From positions 1 through 64,000 of the forward strand of contig NZ_ATDL01000015.1 of assembly GCF_000416985.1 (NCBI RefSeq): DNA of 64,000 nucleotides, given 5' to 3'. This document shows positions 8,380-17,937 of the stretch, one piece after another (the stretch's first letter is position 1; every line of letters begins with the position of its first letter). This stretch comes from Sphingobacterium paucimobilis HER1398 (GTDB taxonomy: Bacteria > Bacteroidota > Bacteroidia > Sphingobacteriales > Sphingobacteriaceae). The translations under genes were made by a program, and so were the position numbers. The notes below the pieces were generated by a model that ran no database searches, had not been told where the DNA came from, and was given only the letters and a program-made list of their open reading frames with translations.

Positions 8380-11300
8380 TTAAAATCCAACTTTAATCCC
8401 AAACATAAAACTTGGCAACAGACGCATCCTACCATATAAGAATTCGGGATCTTCTCCTTTGCCTTTTATAGTTAGATTGTTCGTTTGCAAATACAATTGA
8501 GCCCGATCTAACTTAAGCATATTCGAAAGTAACGGCTTCATATTGTAGCTTAAGGTGATATCATTGATCCGAAGGTGATTGGCACTCGTGGTCAGATAAT
8601 CCATATAGGACGCATACGACACCGAGTACAGGTCATCATTTTCATTGTATGGCAGTGCTGGTAGCATCGCCTCCGGCTGAGCTGTCATCGCTTCCTGAAG
8701 CATGGAGTTTGCCTTGCCATTGCGCCCTGGGTGATTAAAAGGTGTTTTTCTATAAATATGTCCCAATTTGGCAATCAGCGAGAAGGATAGATCCAGATCC
8801 TTATAACCGAAAGCATGTCGCATGCCAAATGTGTATGGTGCTACTGCTGCACCCTGGTAAGCCATAAATTCGAGTCCGTCGAGTTGGGTCTGACCGTTGA
8901 TGACATCCATTACATCGCCGTCTTTCAGGTGTACTGCAGGACGAATCTGTGGTGAGCTCTCCGTGCCAAAATCATGTGGCCCGGCATAGCGAAAGGAGTA
9001 CACAGCAGACATAGGCTTGCCTTCTACATATGTCGTCCCACCCGAACCTGACAGGTGCCAGTAAGGATGACTGGATAAAAACAAACGTTTTACTTCATTG
9101 TGGTTGTAGGCCATATTCAGCACCCCTTCCCACGAAAAGCCTTGTTCATTCTTCCACCGAGAGCCAATCTCCAATTCGATCCCGTTATTGAGGATCTCTG
9201 CGCTGTTAAAATTTGCTGTATACGAACCATTGATCAACGGGATAGCGACATAGGCAAGGATGTCTTTTCCGTGCTTGCGGTAGTAGTCCAATTTACCGAA
9301 CAGCCGTCCATTCATAAATTCGTAGTCAACGCCTAGATTGAGTGTACCGGTACGCTCCCAACGCAAAGTAGGATTGCCATAACTGTGTATCTGAGCCTCC
9401 ATATGGCCTGATTCGGCACTGACGCCATTTACCTGTATCAAAGGCTTGAACGACGTCCCGGTATTGGACGAACCATTGTATCCGTAAGTACTACGTATTT
9501 TCAATGCATCTACCAATGTATTGTCCCTCAGGAAGGCTTCATTTTTAACATTCCAACTTCCTCCTACGGACCAGAACGGTGAATAGCGATACTTGGGATC
9601 ATCACTGATAAAATTGGACGCATCCACACGGAACGAACCGCTGACAGTATAGCGACGGTCGTAGGTATAAGCTACATTTCCATAACTGGAAAAATAACGG
9701 TCCATCGTATAGGTGTAAGAATTGGTGTAGGGAATAGTCAACCGATTACCCAACCAGTTGGTCAACTGGAGACCATTGCCGGTACCATTGGGCAATATAC
9801 CTACCGTAAGCTGATCATCATTATAACCGTAAGTCCTAGCCATTGTGGTCCCTTTACCATTTCTTTGGATAATCTCTGCTCCGACCAATGCATTAACCTC
9901 ATGTACTCCGGCGAAGGTTCTGTTAAAATTCAACTGGTTACGCCAATTATAGGCATTGGTAGCTGTCGATTTTTGATCTAGCACTTGGCCCTTCGGAATA
10001 TTGGGACGTACGACACCTGTCGTCTTATTCCATTCGGATGTGGTATTGACAAGGTTACGGACCGTAAACGAATCTTCGTAATAGAGGCTACGATTATCGT
10101 ACTGCAATTTTTCAAACATAAACTTGGTCTGTAAACTGATACCATAACCCAGTTTAAAATCTAATCCCCCTTGCACGCGCAAATTGAGACCACTATTAGT
10201 CAGTTCACGGTTCTTTATTTCATTGAGGATATTATAGCTCCAATCACTGTAAGGGAAGGAAGATACGGGTACGGAACTGTTGAGCAGCGGTTGATAATAT
10301 TGTAGGTAGTTCATATTCATAGGCTGACCATTCTCATCGACCAACATGTCGTAACGTTGTAAGGCGGTGATATCTCCGGCCGATACGCCAGAATCGTCCC
10401 CTTCTTGGTAGCGTAGCATACTGGACAATGAAAAATCTAACCAAGACGCTAACGTGGCCTGCCCCCTGTAATCCATCTGCATATTTCTGTTCTTTTTGCC
10501 GACAAAGCCGCTACGCTCTTGGTTATAAAGTAAAGAAACATAGTTCGACATTTTTTCGGAAGGGCTAGCCAAGGAAACATTATATTGTTGAGTTAGTGGT
10601 CTCCTGATCAAAAGGTCTTTAATCTGCTGTGTATTGTCAAGTTTTGAAAGCCTATCTAAGCCATCCTAGTATGTTTTTTCATCAATTTCCTTGTAGAAAT
10701 ATTGATTATATAGAGTTTGTGCCTGTGAGTAAAGCTGTGTTATTCCCTCCTTGACATTCACTGGTGGCATTACGCCCAGCATGGTTTTATATTGGTACTT
10801 GCCAAATGTAGCACGTTCATAAGCAATGGTCTCCTCGGAAGGCGCCAAGTTACGTAGATAATCGATGTCGTACATGCTCCCTATCTGCAATTGATTGGAG
10901 AATTCCACACGTAACTTACCAGATTTCTTCGCACTCTTGGTAGTCACCACGATTACTCCATTGTTGGCCCGAGCTCCCCATATGGAGGCTGCGGCAGCAT
11001 CTTTAAGGATAGAAATCGATTCTACATCGTTGGGATTTATAGATTCAAAACCACCATTGATCGCAAAACCATCCACCACGAGCAACGGGGCTGATCCACC
11101 AAACGTCCCTCTCCCCCGAAGCACGAATGAAGCCTTACCATTGGAGTCGAACGAAGGCTGTAGACCAGGAGCTGTGCCAACTAGCTTATTGGCCAAAGAA
11201 ATACGCGGGGTCTCCAACACTTTTTTGTCCAGCACATCAAAAGCCCCTGTAGATCTTTCCTTCGGTAGACTTTGATAACCTGTATTGACCACTTGTATTT

Positions 11301-11967
11301 CTTCGATCTCTGCCGTAGTCGCCTGAAGGGATACTATTCCCATTTGGGTGCGAGCCGCGAGTATACGTTTTTGATAGCCTACAAAAGTAAATTCCAAAAG
11401 ACCATTAATGGGTACTTTATTTAATAAAAAGGCTCCGTTTGCATCAGTCGATCCGTATACGCCAGACTCGTTACCTTTAGAATCTAAAACTTTAATGGAT
11501 GCGCCTTGAAGTTTCGCACCTTCTGTTCCTTGAATCGTGCCACTCACTTGCATATATTCTTGTGCATATTCTGCTACCTCATTTCCTACTGGATTGCCCA
11601 TGCGGACGACAGGAACCTTACTTAAAACAACGGTTTTATCGTCGATATGATATGTTAATGGCTGTCCTTCGAACGTACGTCTCAGCGCTTGATCCAACGT
11701 GACGTTTTTGAGCTGGATCGATACTGGTATGGTACGTACCAGGTCCTTATCTGCAAATACGAAATCGTAGCCTGTCTGCTTGGCGATCTGTTTGATGACA
11801 TGACGGAGAGAAGCATTCTTCTCGTTAATATTGATCTGTGCATTTGACTTGGCAGAAACCTGCATTAAAAATGCCGTCAACAGAAAAAATGTAATGCGCA
11901 TTACCTTGTTCATAAAATGGTAGTACTCCATAAGTCTGCGCACTACCAAATAGTTATCTAAATTCAT
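8380..11967 (-). pseudogene. SusC/RagA TonB-dependent transporter (locus A), split by an in-frame amber codon
   Basis: Two open frames (10666-11967, 433 codons; 8380-10611, 743 codons) lie in the same phase with one TAG at 10666-10668 between them; the bridging codons read DGLDRLSKLDNTQQIKDLL, normal SusC sequence. The N-terminal part has a signal peptide, STN domain (IKQIAKQTGYDFVFADKD), carboxypeptidase-like domain (GTIQGTEGAKLQGASIKV) and plug (IEEIQVVNTGYQSL, ILKDAAAASIWGARANNGVI). The C-terminal part is the beta barrel ending MFGIKVGF. Full length would be 1,195 residues, normal for SusC. Either a nonsense mutation (pseudogene), a sequencing error, or read-through. Partner SusD is intact. 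Confidence 0.9.
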
Positions 11968-12036
11968 TAACTTTGGTTGTGTTTTGGTTAAAAACTCTTG
12001 TTAGATCTTCATTTGATAAGAATCACCTCGAAACAC

Positions 12037-12066
12037 AAGCGGAAGGGGTCTCAAGCACTTCCGCTT
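12037..12066 (-). promoter_or_regulatory. fecR-susC intergenic hairpin, candidate attenuator (locus A)
   Basis: Perfect 9-bp stem AAGCGGAAG / CTTCCGCTT with a 12-base loop, in the 146-base gap between fecR and susC. Read in the gene direction the left arm continues GTGCT, as does the hairpin of locus C. See the related hairpins at 25445-25471 and 41583-41605. Confidence 0.65.
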
Positions 12067-12113
12067 TACTTACTGATATAGGTGACCTTATCTTTAGGCT
12101 ATAAGATAGGTTT

Positions 12114-13286
12114 CTACATGACGATTACCCTCCTCCCTTCTATACGGAAGCTCACTTGTTTAGTACCTCCTATTTTGTCTAATATGTCTTTAAAGGATGA
12201 TTTACGGTCCATAGATCCTGTAAAAAGAATCTCTTCTTTAGGTTTTTCAAATTCGACCTCAATATCATACCACCTTTCCAGTGTGCGCATGATCTCGGCG
12301 AGCTTCTGGCTTTCAAAGACAAATCTTCCCTCTTTCCACGATACATAAGGCTCTACATCAACCTTTTTAACAGATAAGAGACCATTACTCCAACGAGCCT
12401 GCTGACCTGGCAGCAAGAGTCTGCCAAGATCATTTTTATCACCTCTTTTGTAAATGCTTACTTTTCCTTCTAACAAGGTGGTCTCCAATCTATGTTCGGT
12501 ATGATAAGCCATCACGTTGAAGGTAGTGCCCAAAACTTTGATTTCCTGTTGATCACTCACGACTAGGAATGGGATATAAGTATCAGCTTCCGCAGCTCCT
12601 GATGTACGATGTTGACGCGTAACTTCAAAATAAGCTTCACCATTCAAAAACACTTTTCTTTCTGCCCCCATCTGTCCTATCTGATACTTGAATTCGGTAT
12701 CTGAATTGAGCCACACTTTGGTACCGTCTGCCAAGGTCAGCTTGTACTCCCCTCCTTTGGGTGTGACTACAGTCACCCACTGTGCAGGATGGGGTTTCGT
12801 AACTGCCATACCGTCTCTGTAATAGATGGAGTCACTAAAAACTATCCCCTCTTGGCTTTGAAGAAGCTCTATCCGTTCTCCATTCTCCAATACCAAAGCT
12901 GCTTTACTACTGCCAGGTACAATAGCATGTTGCTCACCTCCATTTGAATTCCACGCTGGAAAGTCTAGACGTCGTACTCCTATAGCTATACCTAACAATA
13001 TGATCACCGCCGCAGCGGCATATTTCCATAACGATAGGAACCTTGCCTTTTTCTTATGTATTACCTCATTCTTAAACTTCGCTAATGCACTATGTTCGTC
13101 AAACCGATTGTACTGCATCAATACTTTAGCAAATAGCGCTTCATCTCCCAACTCCTCTACGAGGTGTTTACTTGCCGGATTTTCATCCATCCAATGATGC
13201 AACTCTTTTTGTTCAGCATCGGAAAGTCCTCCCATTTTATGTTTAAATAAGAGATCTATTATTCTATCTAGTTTTTGTGGCTCCAT
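12114..13286 (-). CDS. FecR-family anti-sigma factor (locus A)
   Basis: 390 residues, one membrane helix at about 87-103 (YAAAAVIILLGIAIGV). The cytoplasmic N-terminus binds the sigma factor; the periplasmic part carries the FecR domain (TPKGGEYKLTLADGTKVWLNSDTE; EAYFEVTR; IKVLGTTFNVMAY) and the C-terminal DUF4974 domain (LAEIMRTLERWYDIEVEF...). In this family the periplasmic domains sense the SusC N-terminal signalling domain. It sits between the sigma and susC genes, and susC has the STN domain needed for trans-envelope signalling. Confidence 0.95.
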   Translation of the reverse strand: MEPQKLDRIIDLLFKHKMGGLSDAEQKELHHWMDENPASKHLVEELGDEALFAKVLMQYNRFDEHSALAKFKNEVIHKKKARFLSLWKYAAAAVIILLGIAIGVRRLDFPAWNSNGGEQHAIVPGSSKAALVLENGERIELLQSQEGIVFSDSIYYRDGMAVTKPHPAQWVTVVTPKGGEYKLTLADGTKVWLNSDTEFKYQIGQMGAERKVFLNGEAYFEVTRQHRTSGAAEADTYIPFLVVSDQQEIKVLGTTFNVMAYHTEHRLETTLLEGKVSIYKRGDKNDLGRLLLPGQQARWSNGLLSVKKVDVEPYVSWKEGRFVFESQKLAEIMRTLERWYDIEVEFEKPKEEILFTGSMDRKSSFKDILDKIGGTKQVSFRIEGRRVIVM

Positions 13287-13370
13287 GAGAAATTATTCCT
13301 ATTACAGTTAATATATACACCGCTCAGGGCATAACGTACTTTGAAAAAGTGAAAAAAGTGAAAATTCTAG

Positions 13371-13946
13371 TTAGGACATCATTGTTATCAGCAATAAGAA
13401 CGCCATCGGAGAGATACGTTTCCTTATTATTTCGAGTCCACGCGATTTATAATTTTTTACTGTCTGTATACTTAGGTCCAATCGATCTGCGATCTCCTCA
13501 TTCTTCAACTCTTCAGCAAATGCCAAACGCAACACCTGCGCATAATGCTGTGGCAATTGGTCAATGGCTTCGAATATTTTGGTTATCAGTTCCGCCCGGA
13601 TTACCCCCGACCAGTAGTCCTCTCCCACTTCGGATAAGTCTTCGGCAAATCGCTTTTTAAGCAGAAGATTACGTTGGCTTCTCCGCAAGTGATTCAAACA
13701 TGCATTATAGGTCGATCGATATAGAAAATTACGCAAATGATCAAAGTTTTCGAAAGGAGCCTTGTCCTTCCATAACTTGGTAAAGACACTGCCAACTAGA
13801 TCTTCGGCGTCACCATCATCAAGAACATACTTACTCGCAAAGAGACACAATGGGCTATAAAAGCGTAGATACATCGCTTCAAAGACAGACTCTTGTCCGA
13901 TCTCTATCATCTTTGCACATACCCTATTAGCATCCATTGAAACCAA
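13371..13946 (-). CDS. ECF sigma-70 factor (locus A)
   Basis: 191 residues. Sigma region 2 covers about residues 20-90 (FEAMYLRFYSPLCLFASKYV, DAEDLVGSVFTKLW) and region 4 covers about 120-175 (LPQHYAQVLRLAFAEELKNEEIADRLDLSIQTVKNY, a helix-turn-helix). It is the first gene of locus A, 84 bases before fecR, and should direct transcription of the locus when released by the anti-sigma factor. Confidence 0.95.
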   Translation of the reverse strand: MVSMDANRVCAKMIEIGQESVFEAMYLRFYSPLCLFASKYVLDDGDAEDLVGSVFTKLWKDKAPFENFDHLRNFLYRSTYNACLNHLRRSQRNLLLKKRFAEDLSEVGEDYWSGVIRAELITKIFEAIDQLPQHYAQVLRLAFAEELKNEEIADRLDLSIQTVKNYKSRGLEIIRKRISPMAFLLLITMMS

Positions 13947-14263
13947 AGTATTGGAAAAATTTAGATTAGCTGATTAGTTGGTAAACTTACATAAAAAACT
14001 AACAAAAAATAAGAAACTATGTTAACTATATTAAGTGCCATCTAAATGTACGGTCTGAAAACAAACAGCAGTACAATCCGATGGCTTCAACAGCTCTTCT
14101 ATCCGAGACCGCTGCAGATAGATACCAACCAGTAGATCTATCGGATGATGATGAGATCATCAGCACCCTATTGCTAGGACAGGCCCCGACGCCCTAGCAG
14201 AAAGCCCATATCGTTATCTAGTAATCAAGGTGATCTGTACTTACGTCCTATAACATTAAGCCA
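13947..14263. other. Intergenic region between divergent sigma and GNAT genes
   Basis: No established gene. A 38-codon open stretch (14081-14197, starting MASTALLSETAADRYQP) has protein-like composition and may be a remnant, but I cannot name it. Its end overlaps a hairpin (TGCTAGG 14172-14178 with CCTAGCA 14193-14199). The left part must hold the promoter of the locus A sigma gene. Confidence 0.4.
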
Positions 14264-14294
14264 TTGGTGATCAATGGCAAAATATGTATTTTTG
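14264..14294 (+). promoter_or_regulatory. Bacteroidota-type promoter (TTGG-N19-TAttTTTG)
   Basis: A -33-like TTGG (14264-14267) and a -7 box TATTTTTG (14287-14294) are spaced by 19 bases, matching the Bacteroidota consensus TTTG-N19-TAnnTTTG. It lies 68 bases before the transglutaminase-like/GNAT gene. Confidence 0.55.
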
Positions 14295-14362
14295 CCTTAA
14301 ACGATTAATACCTGAGCGGATATGCTGATGTGAACAGAGGAATCAATTAACCGGATAACTAA

Positions 14363-15433
14363 ATGATGAAGAGCTTAAACTTTAATATAGAACAATCTAC
14401 GGGCAATATCTCTGCCTCCTTTGTTTCTCTTGGCCTTGATACGTTCACAAAAGCGGCTGAATGGGTTTCCAATTTAGATTACAGACGTAATATCGATAAG
14501 GACAACATGCTTTGCCTTTTTGATGAACAATGTGGCACCTGCAGTACCAAACATGCCTTATTAAAGCGCCTTGCAGATGAAAACGGTAATACCGGGCTAC
14601 GACTAATGCTAGGTATATTCACGATGAATGCTGGGAACAGTCCTGCGGTAAAAGAGGTCTTAAAAAAGTACAGGCTTGACTACATACCTGAGGCACATAA
14701 TTACCTCAGAACACACAACTATCTCTTGGACTATACGGGTATTGGTATTAACGAAACCAAATTTGAGCTGGATATCTTAGAAGAGATTGAAATACAACCA
14801 GAGCAGATCACGGATTACAAAGTTTCTTATCATAAGGATTATCTCGATCGCTGGATCAGAGAAAATGGAGTCCCTTACTCCCTTGATGAACTGTGGAAGA
14901 TTCGGGAGGAATGCATCAAGGCGCTAACGCTGTCACGATTAGAACTACAGACAGAAAGACTATCACTTCGCCCCTTTCGAAAGGAAGATGGTAAGGCCAT
15001 GTATGAATTGAATGACGATCCAGAAGTATTACAATATACAGGTGATGTACAGTTTGAAAACGTAGCAGCAACGGAAGTATTTTTGGAGGGCTATAATCAA
15101 TATGTGGCGTATGGTGTGGGACGCATGATCGTAACCTTAAAAGAAACCGGTGAAATCTTGGGTTGGTGTGGCCTGAAATATCATCCTGATACCAATGAAT
15201 ATGACATCGGCTATCGTTTCTACAAAAAGCACTGGGGTAAAGGCTACGCTACCGAAAGTGCTATTGCCGCAATGGAGGATGGCTTTGCTCGGCTGGCTGT
15301 GAAACAGATCGTAGGAAGAGCGCGCGTAGAGAATACAGCTTCCATACGAGTCTTTGACAAACTGAATATGGAGTTTGTGGAAGAGTTCGTCGAAGATGGC
15401 GAGAATTGGGTACTGTATCAGATTAGCCGATAA
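14363..15433 (+). CDS. Transglutaminase-like domain fused to a GNAT acetyltransferase
   Basis: 356 residues, cytoplasmic; the start is ATGATG, the second ATG being equally possible. Residues about 195-355 are a RimJ/RimL-type GNAT domain (TERLSLRPFRKEDG, IGYRFYKKHWGKGYATESAI with the acetyl-CoA loop, RVENTASIRVFDKLNM). Residues about 25-130 are not named by me with certainty, but the order CGTCSTKHALLKRL (Cys57/Cys60), then PEAHNYL (His112), then LLDYTG (Asp123) reproduces the Cys-His-Asp triad order of transglutaminase/papain-like enzymes. The fusion suggests a bifunctional protein or a stand-alone two-step modifier; substrate unknown. Stands alone with its own promoter. Confidence 0.75.
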   Translation: MMKSLNFNIEQSTGNISASFVSLGLDTFTKAAEWVSNLDYRRNIDKDNMLCLFDEQCGTCSTKHALLKRLADENGNTGLRLMLGIFTMNAGNSPAVKEVLKKYRLDYIPEAHNYLRTHNYLLDYTGIGINETKFELDILEEIEIQPEQITDYKVSYHKDYLDRWIRENGVPYSLDELWKIREECIKALTLSRLELQTERLSLRPFRKEDGKAMYELNDDPEVLQYTGDVQFENVAATEVFLEGYNQYVAYGVGRMIVTLKETGEILGWCGLKYHPDTNEYDIGYRFYKKHWGKGYATESAIAAMEDGFARLAVKQIVGRARVENTASIRVFDKLNMEFVEEFVEDGENWVLYQISR

Positions 15434-15600
15434 AGATGGTAAGGTCTTAGGATCTATTCCCTACATAGACTTCTTTAAATATTTTTTATAATAACACGAG
15501 TAAATAAAACGGATAATATTTTATAAATACTGGAGGAGATATCTCATGTCTAGATTCTGTATTTTTGCTATAAATAGGTACATCCTCAAAAGACATTGCT

Positions 15601-16071
15601 GTGAAAGAACATACATATCAATCAAAAATTGAATGGACAGGAAACATCGGTTCGGGGACTGAAAATTATAGGAGCTACGAGCGAGATCATCGTATCATAT
15701 TCGAGAACAAACCTGTAATAGAAGGTTCTGCTGCCCCTGCTTTTAGAGGTGATGCAACGAAGCACAATCCGGAGGATTTTCTGGTATCCTCACTTTCCTC
15801 TTGCCATATGTTGTGGTATTTACACTTTTGCGCTGTAAATGGTATCGTTGTCGTGGAGTATAGCGATATCGCAGAGGGAATCATGGTGGAAGAAGAAAAC
15901 GGAAAAGGGCGATTCATAGAAGTAACGCTAAATCCTCATGTAAAAGTAAAAAGTCAGGACATGACTGCGCTTGCTGCTGAATTGCATAAAAAAGCACATG
16001 AATACTGCTTTATAGCAAATTCGGTAAATTTCCCTATCAAACACCGACCGACAGTAAGCGTGAAAGTATAA
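15601..16071 (+). CDS. OsmC-family peroxiredoxin-like protein
   Basis: 156 residues beginning with GTG (no ATG fits). The OsmC fold signatures are visible: GDATKHNPEDFLVSSLSSCH (Cys at the end of the first conserved helix), and the C-terminal AHEYCFIANSVNFPI with the second conserved Cys. OsmC/Ohr proteins reduce organic hydroperoxides using these two cysteines. A -7-like TATTTTTG box ends about 35 bases before the start. Monocistronic; converges with the hexosaminidase gene. Confidence 0.9.
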   Translation: MKEHTYQSKIEWTGNIGSGTENYRSYERDHRIIFENKPVIEGSAAPAFRGDATKHNPEDFLVSSLSSCHMLWYLHFCAVNGIVVVEYSDIAEGIMVEEENGKGRFIEVTLNPHVKVKSQDMTALAAELHKKAHEYCFIANSVNFPIKHRPTVSVKV

Positions 16072-16202
16072 GCATTTGAATTCTCTATAGGTCGCACAGA
16101 ATTAATCTTGTGGACTCGAAATACCTATTTATTCTCTTCTGCAGGATATCTTTCCATAGCAAATCTTTCGGCAGTTCAGTCGATAATCCAAGGCTGTGGT
16201 AT

Positions 16203-16248
16203 TTTTTACTGACTACAAACTCTAGGATTAGATTGTAGTCAGTAAAAA
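16203..16248. terminator. Bidirectional terminator between osmC-like and GH20 genes
   Basis: Perfect stem TTTTTACTGACTACAA (16203-16218) with its complement (16233-16248) around a 14-base loop. The A/T ends give a T-tract on both strands, so it can stop transcription from both convergent genes. Confidence 0.88.
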
Positions 16249-16263
16249 TAAAGCGTCAACTAA

Positions 16264-17832
16264 TCAATATTCTTCACCACTCGGAAATTTATATCCTTTA
16301 GATATCCAATACTTGGTCAGGTTGTTGATGTTGTTTCGGAATCTTTCATAATTCTTATGTGATATCGATGTCCACCCTGTTTCTGCGTATGCAGCTATAC
16401 GTGGATAGGTCTGATACTCAATTTCGGTAGCCGTAGGTGTCCATTCGCCCCACATCTGAGCCCCCAGACCAATGATCTGCTTTTTCTGCTCATCATTTAT
16501 TCCTGATGGAACTGGAGTAAAGTTATATGCCTTTTCTAGATCGATCTGCTTATAAGTATAATCAAGATATGTGTATCGATGGTCTGAATTGATGATCTCG
16601 TGACCTTTTTCAATTCCGAATAACAGGTCTTCTGCATTTCCTTTCCAAAACTGTATGATAGCATTCTTGGAAAGAGTTGTGTTGGCATTGCTTTCTTGTG
16701 CCCACTCGTGAACATTTCTACCTAATATCTCATTCCATCCGATGACTCTTTTGTGCAGAGAGTTGTCGACAAACCTAGATACTTCATTGGTAAAATATAC
16801 TTGTAGATCATAATAAGTATCAATGTTGTTGGATTTCATGTATTCCTGTATAGCGGAAGAAGCTTTCCACTGATCGTACTTAACTTCATCTCCTCCGATA
16901 TGTATAAAGTTTGAGGGAAAAAGTTCGGCGACTTCTTTGAGCACTGTATGTACAAATTCCTTAGCCTGTGGACTGCTAACATCGAGTACTTCGGTCACTA
17001 CCCCGAAATATGAAGGGATGCTTATTTTTTTCTTTTTTGTACCCAAAAATGGATAACTAGCTATAGCTGCAGACATGTGCCCAGGCATACTGACCTCTGG
17101 AATGATCATAATGTGACGTTCGGATGCGTAAGCAATAATCTCTTTGATGTCTTCTTGCGTATAAAAACCTCGGTGAACCTTATGGTCAGTCCGTGTGCTC
17201 TTCCATTTTTTTCCACTATCATTGATCTGTGAACTGTCTCTCGTCGACCCGATTTCTGTCAAAAGCGGAAAAGACTTTATTTCTATCCGCCATCCTGCAT
17301 CATTCGTTAGATGCCAATGAAACCTGTTCATTTTCAATAAGGCCATGTCATCCAATAGCTTCTTGACTGTCTCCTTGCCCTGAAAGTACCTTGCATCGTC
17401 TAGCATAAAAGATCTCCATTTGAAAGCTGGAGCGTCCTTGATAGTCAGCAGAGGTAGTTGCTTCGAATGCAACAAAAGCTGCTTTAAACTTTGTATAGCA
17501 TAGAAAACACCTGTTTCGGAAGATGCTTGAATGTCAATTTGATTCTTTTTGATATCCAATGTATATGCTTCGGGGCTTCCATCTGTATTGGCTGCGATTC
17601 GCAATTGTATGGGTAAACCTTTGTCTGTTGGGATTGCAAATTCAGTCTCTAGCATTTTTTTTATATAGGATAGATGATCTGATTTGCCTTTAGGATATAG
17701 GCCCTGGCTAACATCGATATCCCCTATTTTCGCTATGACTTCATTTGGGTAGGGAATTATTTGAACCTGAGCGAAGGTGATACTGCTTATGATAGAAAAT
17801 GAAAGTATAAAGATATTACGTAATTGTCTCAT
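16264..17832 (-). CDS. GH20 beta-N-acetylhexosaminidase (locus B)
   Basis: 522 residues, signal peptide with cleavage near ITFAQ. Residues about 23-130 form the GH20b helper domain; about 135-490 the GH20 TIM barrel (FKWRSFMLDDARYF; MNRFHWHLTNDAGWRIEI; IPEVSMPGHMSAAI). The catalytic pair Asp315-Glu316 is in HIGGDEV, and the aglycone-site tryptophans appear in QMWGEWTP and TGWTSI. The enzyme removes terminal beta-linked GlcNAc/GalNAc from glycans by substrate-assisted catalysis. It is the last gene of locus B, separated from the NHL gene by a hairpin. No lipobox, so probably periplasmic. Confidence 0.96.
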   Translation of the reverse strand: MRQLRNIFILSFSIISSITFAQVQIIPYPNEVIAKIGDIDVSQGLYPKGKSDHLSYIKKMLETEFAIPTDKGLPIQLRIAANTDGSPEAYTLDIKKNQIDIQASSETGVFYAIQSLKQLLLHSKQLPLLTIKDAPAFKWRSFMLDDARYFQGKETVKKLLDDMALLKMNRFHWHLTNDAGWRIEIKSFPLLTEIGSTRDSSQINDSGKKWKSTRTDHKVHRGFYTQEDIKEIIAYASERHIMIIPEVSMPGHMSAAIASYPFLGTKKKKISIPSYFGVVTEVLDVSSPQAKEFVHTVLKEVAELFPSNFIHIGGDEVKYDQWKASSAIQEYMKSNNIDTYYDLQVYFTNEVSRFVDNSLHKRVIGWNEILGRNVHEWAQESNANTTLSKNAIIQFWKGNAEDLLFGIEKGHEIINSDHRYTYLDYTYKQIDLEKAYNFTPVPSGINDEQKKQIIGLGAQMWGEWTPTATEIEYQTYPRIAAYAETGWTSISHKNYERFRNNINNLTKYWISKGYKFPSGEEY

Positions 17833-17884
17833 TAAAATAGATTTAAGTGTTTAATTGGACTTCCTTTTTGTTTACCTTATAGAA

Positions 17885-17926
17885 GTGCTGATAAGATAAG
17901 TTTTTATAAAACAGACTTATCAGCAC
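17885..17926 (-). terminator. Intergenic hairpin between NHL and GH20 genes
   Basis: Perfect 11-bp inverted repeat GTGCTGATAAG / CTTATCAGCAC with a 20-base loop. It lacks a clear T-run on the minus strand, so it may act as a partial terminator or mRNA processing signal that sets the level of the hexosaminidase. Confidence 0.5.
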
Positions 17927-17937
17927 CGAAACATATA

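Noticed and set aside
14081..14197. 38-codon open stretch upstream of the GNAT fusion
   Set aside because: No recognised family; could be chance. Reported only as part of the intergenic region.
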